Assembly (NCBI RefSeq): GCF_031628175.1
Contig: NZ_JAVLVT010000001.1
Span: 744,001 to 808,000 of the forward strand
From: Lipingzhangella_A rawalii
GTDB taxonomy: Bacteria > Actinomycetota > Actinomycetes > Streptosporangiales > Streptosporangiaceae
Reading direction: 5' to 3'
Length of the DNA: 64,000 nt
Shown here: positions 36,420 to 44,055 of the stretch, piece by piece
Numbering within the stretch: position 1 is the first letter of the stretch
How the letters are laid out: every line of letters starts with the position of its first letter
Notes under the pieces: model-generated
Databases searched by the model: none
The model's input: the letters and a program-made list of their open reading frames with translations, nothing else
What the model was told of the DNA's origin: nothing
Position numbers and translations under genes: made by a program

Positions 36420-37058
36420 CTAAAGGCTGCTCACCCAGTTGGTGAGCAGCCGCGCACCGGTGTCTGCGGACTTCTCGGGGTGGAACTGGGTCGCCCACAG
36501 CGGGCCGTCCTCCACGGCGGCAACGAACGGTTCACCGTGTGTGCACCAGGTGACCTGGGCGGGTTCCCGTTGCTCGCGGAGTTGCCCGGTGGGCTCCCAG
36601 CTGCGTAGGGCATAGGAGTGGACGAAGTAGAAGCGCTCGGTGGGCGCGATTCCCGCGAACATGCGGGAGTGTTCCGGTGCACGGACTGTGTTCCAGCCCA
36701 TGTGGGGCACCACCGGTGCCTGGAGACGCTCGACCGTGCCGGGCCACCGTCCACATCCTGCGGTGGTCACCCCGTGTTCGACACCTCGCTCAAACAGAAT
36801 CTGCATTCCCACACAAATCCCCAGTACCGGCTTTCCGGCAGCAAGGCGTCGCTCGACGATCTGCTCCCCGCCCACGGAACGAAGTCCCTCGGCGCATGCG
36901 GCGAATGCGCCCACACCAGGAACGATGAGTCCCGCCGCGTCCACGCTGGCGGCGGTGTCGTCGGTGACGTGCACGCGCGCGCCGGCACGTTCCACAGCAC
37001 GTTGCGCCGAGCGTAGGTTCCCCGAACCGTAGTCGAGGATCACAACGTCTGGACTCAC
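36420..37058 (-). CDS. hisH: Imidazole glycerol phosphate synthase, glutaminase subunit HisH
   Basis: 212 aa class I glutamine amidotransferase that feeds ammonia to HisF. Evidence: VVILDYGSGNLRSAQRAVER, the nucleophile Cys in PVLGICVGMQILFE, and the His-x-Glu pair in ATQFHPEKSAD. The start is GTG 37058 with an AGGGGGAC site. It is 46 nt upstream of priA and 78 nt downstream of the 51-aa membrane-protein gene, so it is part of the his operon. Confidence 0.95.
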   Translation of the reverse strand: MSPDVVILDYGSGNLRSAQRAVERAGARVHVTDDTAASVDAAGLIVPGVGAFAACAEGLRSVGGEQIVERRLAAGKPVLGICVGMQILFERGVEHGVTTAGCGRWPGTVERLQAPVVPHMGWNTVRAPEHSRMFAGIAPTERFYFVHSYALRSWEPTGQLREQREPAQVTWCTHGEPFVAAVEDGPLWATQFHPEKSADTGARLLTNWVSSL

Positions 37059-37136
37059 CTGTGTCCCCCTGTCTCGGTGGCGTCGTTCTCGCCGCGTTCC
37101 AGTTTCGGTGTGGGACGGTGGCCCACGAACCGAGCT

Positions 37137-37292
37137 TCAGTAGTCCAGGCGCAGGATGCCGGCGATCACCGCCAGCGCCGCACACACGGCCAGGGCGAGC
37201 GCCACGGCCCTGTTCACGCGCCACAGGGAAAATGTTCCTCCGGCGAGCAGGCCTCCCAGCGCGATAAGGAGGACACCCCACACCTGTGTCAT
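37137..37292 (-). CDS. 51-residue membrane protein inside the his operon
   Basis: Two hydrophobic helices (QVWGVLLIALGGLLAGGTFS and AVALALAVCAALAVIAGIL) separated by a short Arg-containing turn (LWRVNR), ending in LRLDY. The ATG overlaps the hisB stop codon by 1 nt (TGATG), a hallmark of translational coupling, which makes this a real gene despite its size. A longer in-frame start at 37385 would run inside hisB. No family recognised; small membrane proteins are seen at this point in other actinobacterial his clusters, from memory. Confidence 0.7.
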   Translation of the reverse strand: MTQVWGVLLIALGGLLAGGTFSLWRVNRAVALALAVCAALAVIAGILRLDY

Positions 37293-37885
37293 CACAGAGT
37301 GCCTTTGGTTGAGGGCACGCCGACGACCCGCGCGTCCGGTTCGCAGGCGAACCGCAGTGCCCGGGCGAACGCCTTGAACTGGCACTCCACGATGTGATGT
37401 GCGTTGCGCCCGTAGGGAACGTGCACATGGAGGCCGATCCGGGCCTGGGCCACGAACGACTCGAAGATGTGCCGGGTCATGGTCGTGTCGTAGTCGCCGC
37501 CGATGACCGGGGCGATGTTCTCCGGCTCGGTGTGCACGAGGTAGGGACGACCCGAGACATCAACGGTTACCTCGGCCAGGGCCTCGTCCAGGGGCACCTT
37601 GGCGTCGGCGAAGCGACGGATCCCGGCCCGATCACCCAGGGCCTCGGAGAAGGCGGAGCCCAGGGCCAGGGCCGTGTCCTCGATCGTGTGGTGGGAGTCG
37701 ATGTGCAGGTCGCCCTCGGTGTGCACTGTGAGGTCGAACAGGCCGTGCTTGGCGAGCTGCTCCAACATGTGATCGAAGAAGCCGACACCGGTGGCGATGT
37801 CGGCGGCACCGGTACCGTCGAGATTCACCTCGAGGCGGACCTTGGTCTCCTTCGTGGTGCGCTCCGTGCGGCCGGTACGACTCAT
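37292..37885 (-). CDS. hisB: Imidazoleglycerol-phosphate dehydratase
   Basis: 197 aa, monofunctional (no N-terminal phosphatase domain). Dehydrates imidazole glycerol phosphate using two Mn ions. The metal-binding repeats are GVGFFDHMLEQLAKHG and LHIDSHHTIEDTALALG in the first half, and TRHIFESFVAQARIGLHVHV and NAHHIVECQFKAFARAL in the second. ATG 37885 has CGGAGG 6 nt upstream. It is followed immediately by the coupled 51-aa membrane-protein gene. Confidence 0.96.
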   Translation of the reverse strand: MSRTGRTERTTKETKVRLEVNLDGTGAADIATGVGFFDHMLEQLAKHGLFDLTVHTEGDLHIDSHHTIEDTALALGSAFSEALGDRAGIRRFADAKVPLDEALAEVTVDVSGRPYLVHTEPENIAPVIGGDYDTTMTRHIFESFVAQARIGLHVHVPYGRNAHHIVECQFKAFARALRFACEPDARVVGVPSTKGTL

Positions 37886-37967
37886 GGGGTGCCTCCGTGC
37901 TTGGCTGTGGTCCGCGTTCGGCTGGAGTTCCGCGTCGGGCGGGGCGACGCAGAACCGCGCCTGTTCC

Positions 37968-39056
37968 CTAAGCCTGATGGGTCACTTCCAGTAACGCCGC
38001 GCGGAAGCGCGCCATTTCCGTAGCGGTGCCCACCGTGACCCGAAGCCAGCCCGGGGGCCCCACCTCGCGTACGAGGACGCCGCGTTCCAGGAGACCGTTC
38101 CAGACCGCACTGCGGTCGGAGAAGGTGCCGAACATGACGAAATTGGCGTCGGAGTCGGCCACTGTGTACCCCTGGTTCCGGAGCCAGGTGACGCAGGCGT
38201 CACGTTCCGCGCGCAGCTCGTCCACCGAGGCCAGAAGTTCCGTGGCGTGGTCCAAGGCCGTTTTGGCCACCACCTGGCTCGTCGCCGAGAGGTGATACGG
38301 CAGTCGCACGAGCTGGAGCGCCTCGACCGCGGCCGGATGCGCGGCCAGGTAGCCGATCCGGGCCCCGGCCAGGGCGAAGGCCTTGGACATGGTGCGGGTC
38401 ACGATGAGGCGAGGATAGCGTTCCAACAGGCTGACGGCGCTGGGGGTTCCCTCCCGGCGGAACTCGGCGTAGGCCTCATCGACCACGACGACGCCCGGGC
38501 AGGTCTCGGCCACGGCCTCGACAGTCTCCAACTCCAGAGCCGTGCCCGTGGGGTTGTTGGGTGAGGTGAGCAGGACAAGTGTGGGCTGGTGCCGCGCGAC
38601 CGCCGCCCGCGCCTCCTCCGGGTCGATCCGGAAGTCCTGCCCACGGTCCAGGCCCATCCACGCTGTCCCGGTAACCCGGGCCAGAACCGGGTGCATCGAG
38701 TAGGAGGGTTCGAACCCCAGGGCCGTACGGCCCGGTCCGCCGAAGACGTGCAACAGCTGCTGCAATATCTCATTGGAGCCGTTGGCTGCCCACACGTTCT
38801 CCTGGCTGAGGCCATGGCCCAGATACCGGGCGAGATCGGCCCGCAGGCGTGTGGCGTCCCGATCCGGGTAGCGGTTCAGCCCTCGGGCGGTTTCGGCGAC
38901 GGCCGCACCGATGGCCGCACTGAGTTCCGCCGAGGGTGGAATAGGGTTCTCGTTGGTGTTGAGGGCGACGGGAACCTCGAGCTGCGGGGCACCGTAGGGT
39001 GTCATACCGCGAAGGTCGGCGCGGACCGGCAACTGGTCCAAACCCAACTCACTCAT
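37968..39056 (-). CDS. hisC: Histidinol-phosphate aminotransferase
   Basis: 362 aa PLP enzyme that transaminates imidazole acetol phosphate. Evidence: LNTNENPIPPS, the Asn-Asn-Pro-Thr-Gly element LLTSPNNPTGTAL, the VDEAYAEF motif, and the PLP Lys in RTMSKAFALAGARIGYL; C-terminal VGPPGWLRVTVGTATEM holds the substrate Arg. ATG 39056 (or ATG 39059) overlaps the hisD stop, so translation is coupled. A frame extending to 39212 lies inside hisD and is not used. Confidence 0.95.
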   Translation of the reverse strand: MSELGLDQLPVRADLRGMTPYGAPQLEVPVALNTNENPIPPSAELSAAIGAAVAETARGLNRYPDRDATRLRADLARYLGHGLSQENVWAANGSNEILQQLLHVFGGPGRTALGFEPSYSMHPVLARVTGTAWMGLDRGQDFRIDPEEARAAVARHQPTLVLLTSPNNPTGTALELETVEAVAETCPGVVVVDEAYAEFRREGTPSAVSLLERYPRLIVTRTMSKAFALAGARIGYLAAHPAAVEALQLVRLPYHLSATSQVVAKTALDHATELLASVDELRAERDACVTWLRNQGYTVADSDANFVMFGTFSDRSAVWNGLLERGVLVREVGPPGWLRVTVGTATEMARFRAALLEVTHQA

Positions 39057-40359
39057 CATCGCCCCCGATCTGCTCGGTGCGTGCAGTGATGGCCGCACCG
39101 TGGGCGGGGAAATCCTCGGCCTCGGCGATGGCCCGAACCTGTGGGGATACGGCAGTGAGCGCCGAGCGATCGTAGTCGATGACCTGGACGCCACGAAGGA
39201 AGGTCCCCACACTCAGCCCGCCGGAGTGGCGTGCATACCCGCCGGTGGGGAGCACGTGATTGGAGCCGGCGCAATAGTCCCCCAGTGAGACCGGGGAATA
39301 CGGGCCGAGAAAGATAGCGCCGGCGTTGCGTATCCGGGCGGCGTCCCGATCCGGGGCAGCGGTCATGATCTGGAGATGCTCGGCGGCGTAGGCATTGACA
39401 ACCTCGATCCCCTGGGCGCTGTCGCGGACCAGCACCACTCCGGACTGGACGCCGGTGAGTGCCTCGCGCACCCGCTCGCTGTGTTTCGTGTCTTCCACGC
39501 ACCGTGCGAGTTGTGTCTCCACCGCGTCGGCCAGGCGCTCCGAATCGGTGACCAGGACCGCAGCCGCGAGTGGATCGTGCTCGGCCTGGCTGACGAGATC
39601 CGCGGCCACGAGGGCAGCGTCGGCCGTGTCATCGGCCAGAACGGCGATCTCGGTGGGGCCGGCCTCGGTGTCGATGCCGATACGTCCCTTGAGGAGCCGC
39701 TTGGCGGCGGCCACCCACACGCTGCCGGGGCCGGTGACCATGTCGGCGGGATCGCATTCGGTGGTCCCGTAGGCAAACATCGCCACCGCTTGGGCTCCCC
39801 CTACCGCATAGACCTCATCGACGCCCAACAGGGCACACGCGGCGAGAATCGTGGGGTGGGGCAGGCCACCGAAGTCTGGTTGGGGTGGCGAGGCCACCGC
39901 CAGGGAGCCGACACCTGCCTCCTGGGCCGGCACCACGTTCATGATCACGCTGGAGGGGTAGACGGCGCGCCCGCCGGGTGCGTACAGCCCCACGCGTTCC
40001 ACCGGGATCCAGCGTTGGGTAACGGTACCTCCGGGAACCACCGAAGTGCTGGTGTCCTGTGGGCGTTGGGCGGCGTGGACGGCACGGGCCCGGCGGATCG
40101 ACTCCTCAAGAGCAGCACGGAGCTCGGGGTCCAGCTCCGACAACGCACCGTGCACCCGCGCGGGCGGAACCCGCAGTGACTCCATCCGCACGCCGTCGAA
40201 ACGCTCGGTGAGTTCGAGGAGGGCGGGAAGCCCGCGCTCGGCAACCGCCGCACAGCTGGGGCGCACCAGCTCGAGGGCCGCGTCGACGTCCAGATCCGCG
40301 CGGGGAAGAAGCGTGCGCGGATCGCCCGTGGTGTCTCGAAGATCGATTCGGGTGAGCAC
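39049..40359 (-). CDS. hisD: Histidinol dehydrogenase
   Basis: 436 aa. Catalyses the last two oxidations from histidinol to histidine with NAD. Motifs: VERVGLYAPGGRAVYPSSVIMNVVPA, VYAVGGAQAVAMFAYGT, VTGPGSVWVAAAKR, the Zn/catalytic segment DTEAGPTEIAVLAD, SQAEHDPLAAAVLV, AYAAEHLQI and AGSNHVLPTGGYARHSGGLSV. The start is GTG 40359 with a poor ribosome site. First gene of the operon hisD-C-B-(51 aa)-H-priA-F; hisG, hisE and a histidinol phosphatase are not in the window. Confidence 0.96.
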   Translation of the reverse strand: MLTRIDLRDTTGDPRTLLPRADLDVDAALELVRPSCAAVAERGLPALLELTERFDGVRMESLRVPPARVHGALSELDPELRAALEESIRRARAVHAAQRPQDTSTSVVPGGTVTQRWIPVERVGLYAPGGRAVYPSSVIMNVVPAQEAGVGSLAVASPPQPDFGGLPHPTILAACALLGVDEVYAVGGAQAVAMFAYGTTECDPADMVTGPGSVWVAAAKRLLKGRIGIDTEAGPTEIAVLADDTADAALVAADLVSQAEHDPLAAAVLVTDSERLADAVETQLARCVEDTKHSERVREALTGVQSGVVLVRDSAQGIEVVNAYAAEHLQIMTAAPDRDAARIRNAGAIFLGPYSPVSLGDYCAGSNHVLPTGGYARHSGGLSVGTFLRGVQVIDYDRSALTAVSPQVRAIAEAEDFPAHGAAITARTEQIGGDDE

Positions 40360-40505
40360 CTGCCCATTCTATGGGCGGTCCCGGGGGTGGTGTGGCCACC
40401 CCGTGGGGGCTGGCCCCGGCGCGACGGACGCGAAACGTGGGCTCCAACTCCTTGGGGCCCCGGCGGCCACAGGTCTCCAATGCACCGAACCTCGGAACAT
40501 GAGAC

Positions 40506-40569
40506 TTACATTAGCCATTCCTTACTTTGGACTCACTTACCTAAACCAACACAGAACAGGCTTTCCTAA
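40506..40569 (+). promoter_or_regulatory. Candidate iron-regulator (IdeR/DmdR) boxes upstream of ferritin
   Basis: An AT-rich stretch carries ttacattagccattcctta (40506-40524), matching 13 of 19 positions of the IdeR consensus TWAGGTWAGSCTWACCTWA, an exact half-site CTTACCTAA (40536-40544) and a near half-site CTTTCCTAA (40561-40569, 8 of 9). Iron-dependent activation of ferritin genes through such boxes is known in mycobacteria. The binding itself is inference. Confidence 0.5.
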
Positions 40570-40630
40570 GTGGCGAACCCAACGTCAACCAAATTCGCAT
40601 CGGAAGTACGTTTCGGTTATTCTCGTAACC

Positions 40631-41191
40631 ATGACGACGATGACGATTGCCTCGGAACAGAAGCCTTCCAACCTACACCGACTCCTCACCGAACAGGTCG
40701 CCCACGAACTGGCCGCCGCGCAGCAGTACATCGCGATGGCCACGTGGTTCGACGCCCGTGACCTACCCCAGCTGGCCCGTGTCTTCTACCGCCAGTCCCT
40801 GGAGGAACGGGACCATGGAATGATGATTATTCGATTTCTCCTGGATAATGACATTCCGTTCTCTATTCCCGGAATTGACACAGTCCAGAACGAGTTCGAC
40901 AGCGCCCGTGAGGTCGTTGCAGCGGCCTTGCGCCAGGAACGCAGTGTCACCGACCAGTTCAACCGTATGGCGGCCGCAGCCCGGGAGGAACACGACTACC
41001 AGGGCGAGCAGTTCCTCCAGTGGTTCCTCGCGGAGCAGGTCGAGGAGGTCGCAAAAATGTCCACGCTGTTGAATGTGATCGAGCGCAGCAACGGGAACCT
41101 CTTCGACGTGGAGGCATTCGTCGCGCGGGACATGCCAGACGAGCCACAGGATCCCACTGCACCGGGAACAGCGGGGCCTGCGGTCAGCTAA
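40631..41191 (+). CDS. Ferritin (iron-storage protein)
   Basis: 186 aa four-helix-bundle ferritin. Ferroxidase residues are visible: Glu in LLTEQVAHELAAAQQYIAMATWFD, the E-x-x-H pair in QSLEERDHGMMIIRFLLD, and EEHDYQGEQFLQWFLAEQVEEV in the second half. The segment IPGIDTVQNEFDSAREVVAAAL links the halves. It most resembles mycobacterial BfrB-type (non-haem) ferritin, with a polar tail rich in Pro/Gly. The ATG has no ribosome site; a TATTCT box 6 nt before it suggests a leaderless message, and an inverted repeat GGTTA/TAACC (40615-40630) abuts the start. Confidence 0.9.
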   Translation: MTTMTIASEQKPSNLHRLLTEQVAHELAAAQQYIAMATWFDARDLPQLARVFYRQSLEERDHGMMIIRFLLDNDIPFSIPGIDTVQNEFDSAREVVAAALRQERSVTDQFNRMAAAAREEHDYQGEQFLQWFLAEQVEEVAKMSTLLNVIERSNGNLFDVEAFVARDMPDEPQDPTAPGTAGPAVS

Positions 41192-41362
41192 GGTCTCGCT
41201 GGTGGGGCGGGCACTGACGACCCCGACCAGAATGTCCCGCCTCCCATCGACCATTCCCGCCCCAATGATCTGGGGACCGCCCCCGGACACCAGAACCGCC
41301 GTAGCCGCTCCCGAACCCGAGGCCCGGCGCCGGTATCCCCAAACCGGTCCGCGGACACAGCG

Positions 41363-41980
41363 TCACGGGGCGGCTGTTGGCGGCTCCTCGCGCGACCGTT
41401 CGTCGCCTCCCGCGGGGCCGTTGACCTCCTCGGTGCTGGCGACATCGCCGAAATCGCCGGCGCTATCGACGGCAAGATCGCCTCGTAACACGCTCACCAG
41501 GTCGACGAGGCCGTACTGTGTCAAAGCCAGGAAGGGCCAGAACACCAAGGCCCCATAGGCCCGGATGCCCAACGGGGCGGGAACCACCTGGCCGGGTTCG
41601 GTTTCCTCCAGGGCACGTTCGACACCGGGGAGATCGGCGGCCACCCCTACGGCCCAGGCGAACAAGGCACCCAGAACCGCACCCACGGCCAGGCCCACCA
41701 GCACCACGAGCCTCAGGTCCGTGTGCAATCGAGCTGACCAGCGGTACTGCGCAATGTAGGCCAGATAGCCACACACCAGACCGACCCCCGCCGTAATCAC
41801 GGCGAAGTAGCCGTCCGCGGCGAACAGCGCTTCCGGGAGCGGCCCCGGGTGCGTGGTTCCGTCCGGGGCCACGATCACCTCCGCACGGGGAACCAGCCAC
41901 CACCACAGCAGACCAGCCGGCACCCCCAGCACCGCGACGGCTGCTGCCACCGTCGCTCCGGTCACGAGCTGGACCCGCAC
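41363..41980 (-). CDS. DUF2567-like membrane protein
   Basis: 205 aa from GTG 41980, chosen because GAGGGGA lies 8 nt upstream; frames extending further upstream give Arg-rich non-homologous leaders. Four hydrophobic helices with a loop between the first two (PRAEVIVAPDGTTHPGPLPEALFAADGYFAVITAGVG) fit the actinobacterial DUF2567 pattern, in which the 'aaDgwFa' segment is typical. The C-terminus is acidic and disordered. Function unknown. Convergent with ferritin, divergent from the XRE regulator. Confidence 0.6.
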   Translation of the reverse strand: MRVQLVTGATVAAAVAVLGVPAGLLWWWLVPRAEVIVAPDGTTHPGPLPEALFAADGYFAVITAGVGLVCGYLAYIAQYRWSARLHTDLRLVVLVGLAVGAVLGALFAWAVGVAADLPGVERALEETEPGQVVPAPLGIRAYGALVFWPFLALTQYGLVDLVSVLRGDLAVDSAGDFGDVASTEEVNGPAGGDERSREEPPTAAP

Positions 41981-42197
41981 AGTTGGTTCCCCTCTCTGCA
42001 TCCGGTCGAATCTCCACGGCCCCGGAGGACCCCGTCCGTGGACACGTGCCCTTTCCTCGCCCCACGCCCCTTTCCCGAACCGTGGGCACGGCGTATCCTC
42101 GCGTACAACCCGCACCATGCAACTTGCACGATTGCGATACTCGAATCTGACGGTTGCGAAGTCGGGAAGCCGACAGCCACCCCGAGAGACGGCCCGT

Positions 42198-43067
42198 ATG
42201 CAACGACAGAGCCCCACCGTACGGCAGCGCCGGCTCGCACGGGAGCTGCGGCGGATCCGAGAGGATTCGGGCCTGCGTACCGCGGAGGTAGCCCGCTCCC
42301 TCGACTGGTCGGTGGCCAAACTGTCCCGGATCGAGACCGGACAGATTCGCGCCCACTGGGGAGACGTCGCCGACCTCCTGGACCACTACCGAGTTGGTCC
42401 CGCCCAGCGCGAGGCCCTGATCACTCTTGCGCGCGAGGCACGCCAGCGCTCGTGGTGGTCGGCCTACTCGGACGTGCTATCCAACGCCTACGTGGGGCTG
42501 GAGGCTGAGGCGAGCAGCGTGTGGCTCTGGTGCCCCCAGCTGGTTCCGGAACTGCTCCAGGTTGACGACTACGCTCACGCCGTCCTCAAAGTCACCCACC
42601 CGACAGCCGGGGTTGAGGAACAACGTCGTCGCATCGAGGCCCTGGGGCTACGTCGCCAGAACCTGGAACGCACACCGGCCCTCAGCGTGGACGCGATCGT
42701 CGACGAGTCTGTGTTGTGCCGAGTCGTCGACTCGGCCCGGACGCGTCAACGACAGCTGGAGCATCTGCTCAGCTGCGGCAACCGCGACAACGTCCGACTT
42801 CGGGTTCTGCCCTTCACCGTCGGGGCGCACGCGGGTATCGACGGTGCCTGCACGATCCTCTCCTTCGACAACGAGCGCGACCCCGACGTGGTCTATGTAT
42901 CCAGTGGCGAAACCGAAGTGTTCCTCGAAAACGGCGACGAGGTCGCACGGCACCGGCGGCGAATGGCCGCCGTGGCAGCGACGGCCCTCGAGGAGTCGGA
43001 GACGCGGGCACTCATCGCCTCCTACTACGAGTCCTGCACCAATCCCGAACCGACCGAGAGGGAGTGA
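42198..43067 (+). CDS. XRE-family transcriptional regulator with DUF5753 domain
   Basis: 289 aa. Residues 8-65 form a helix-turn-helix (RRLARELRRIREDSGLRTAEVARSLDWSVAKLSRIETGQI). Residues ~95-275 are a DUF5753 domain (WCPQLVPELLQVDDYAHAVL, ALSVDAIVDESVLCRVVD, VRLRVLPFTVGAHAGIDGACTILSF, DPDVVYVSSG). Such regulators typically work with a small DUF397 partner encoded beside them; here the DUF397 gene is 9 kb away, on the far side of the protease/MoxR/STAND cassette. ATG 42198 gives the usual family N-terminus; a weak GAGAG precedes it. Confidence 0.9.
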   Translation: MQRQSPTVRQRRLARELRRIREDSGLRTAEVARSLDWSVAKLSRIETGQIRAHWGDVADLLDHYRVGPAQREALITLAREARQRSWWSAYSDVLSNAYVGLEAEASSVWLWCPQLVPELLQVDDYAHAVLKVTHPTAGVEEQRRRIEALGLRRQNLERTPALSVDAIVDESVLCRVVDSARTRQRQLEHLLSCGNRDNVRLRVLPFTVGAHAGIDGACTILSFDNERDPDVVYVSSGETEVFLENGDEVARHRRRMAAVAATALEESETRALIASYYESCTNPEPTERE

Positions 43068-43074
43068 CTCTCCG

Positions 43075-43257
43075 ATGCTCACAGTCGTAGTCCCGGTCGC
43101 GGTCTTCGTCGGCGGCCTGGTCCTCGGCGCCTGGCTGACCGCGATGACGCGTACCTGGACGGTCGGTCGGCTCCTCGCCGAACGCGACCGCGAAATCCAC
43201 CGGCTCCGCTCCGAGCTGCGCCTGCACCGACGGAACCCGGAAACGGACGAGTGCTGA
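43075..43257 (+). CDS. 60-residue single-pass membrane protein
   Basis: ATG 43075 follows the regulator stop by 7 nt, with GGAG 10 nt upstream. An N-terminal membrane helix (TVVVPVAVFVGGLVLGAWLTAM) precedes a charged helix likely to form a coiled coil (VGRLLAERDREIHRLRSELRLHRR). No known family. Probably co-transcribed with the XRE gene. Confidence 0.55.
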   Translation: MLTVVVPVAVFVGGLVLGAWLTAMTRTWTVGRLLAERDREIHRLRSELRLHRRNPETDEC

Positions 43258-43333
43258 CTCCCCTGCCCACCGCCAGTCCGGGTGGAGGTCGCCAGCGCAG
43301 TGGCGGTTGGGTGATCCCCCTAGCCTGGAAGCA

Positions 43334-43870
43334 ATGAGTTCTCACTATCCGGAACAATCCGGAGACACCGACGTAACAGCACAGCAGACCACCGACTCCG
43401 AAGATCCCCACGGCATGACAGGGGACACCGGGACAGACGCGCCTTCCACAGATCCGGCCCTGGAAGCGCCCCCAGACGAGGAAACCGCCACGACCAACGG
43501 ATGGGCCCGCCCGCAACACAGCTCGGTCGTCGCCGAGACCTGTGCAGCTGCGGGGCTCCTGCTGATCGTTGCCGTCCTGGTCGGGGCCCAGCCGTTGCAT
43601 ATTCTCGCGCAGCTGACAGCCAGCGGGCCCAACGCGCAGGCCGCGCACATGATGCTGGCCGACGGCGCCCAGGCGCTGGGCGCGACCCTATTGGGCATCA
43701 CCGCACTGTTGTCCCTCCGTCCCACCACCGGGACCTGGGTTCGCTGGGTTTCCGGTGCCACGATCGTCGTGGGCATCTGCTACGTACTGATCGTGGCCGC
43801 CGGTTATCCGATGGTGCCACCCGATGTTCCCCAACCGGCTCCGGAACAGCCGATGCCCATGCCGGAATAG
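43334..43870 (+). CDS. Hypothetical membrane protein with acidic N-terminus
   Basis: 178 aa from ATG 43334. About 65 acidic, Thr/Pro/Asp-rich residues precede three membrane helices (VVAETCAAAGLLLIVAVLVG, MMLADGAQALGATLLGITALLSL, WVSGATIVVGICYVLIVAAGY); the tail is Pro/Met-rich. A TAGCCT box about 7 nt before the ATG and the lack of a strong ribosome site suggest a leaderless message. No family recognised. Confidence 0.6.
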   Translation: MSSHYPEQSGDTDVTAQQTTDSEDPHGMTGDTGTDAPSTDPALEAPPDEETATTNGWARPQHSSVVAETCAAAGLLLIVAVLVGAQPLHILAQLTASGPNAQAAHMMLADGAQALGATLLGITALLSLRPTTGTWVRWVSGATIVVGICYVLIVAAGYPMVPPDVPQPAPEQPMPMPE

Positions 43871-44055
43871 TTCCGGTATCGGGGGGGACACACCACAGCT
43901 CCGGGTGGCCGTGCAGCTGGCACCCCTACGCGGTCATCGAGGGTTGTGGTAACGGGTGTCCATAACGTATCCATCGGTAGAGCGAGTTTCTCCGATGCGG
44001 GTTTCGGCAACGTAGTGACCCCTCCCCTTCCTCCAACGAAAGGGGCCTCGCCGCA

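Noticed and set aside
41849..42508. 219-aa + strand frame overlapping the DUF2567 and XRE genes
   Set aside because: Pro/Arg-rich shadow frame without family features; the XRE-DUF5753 frame is certain.
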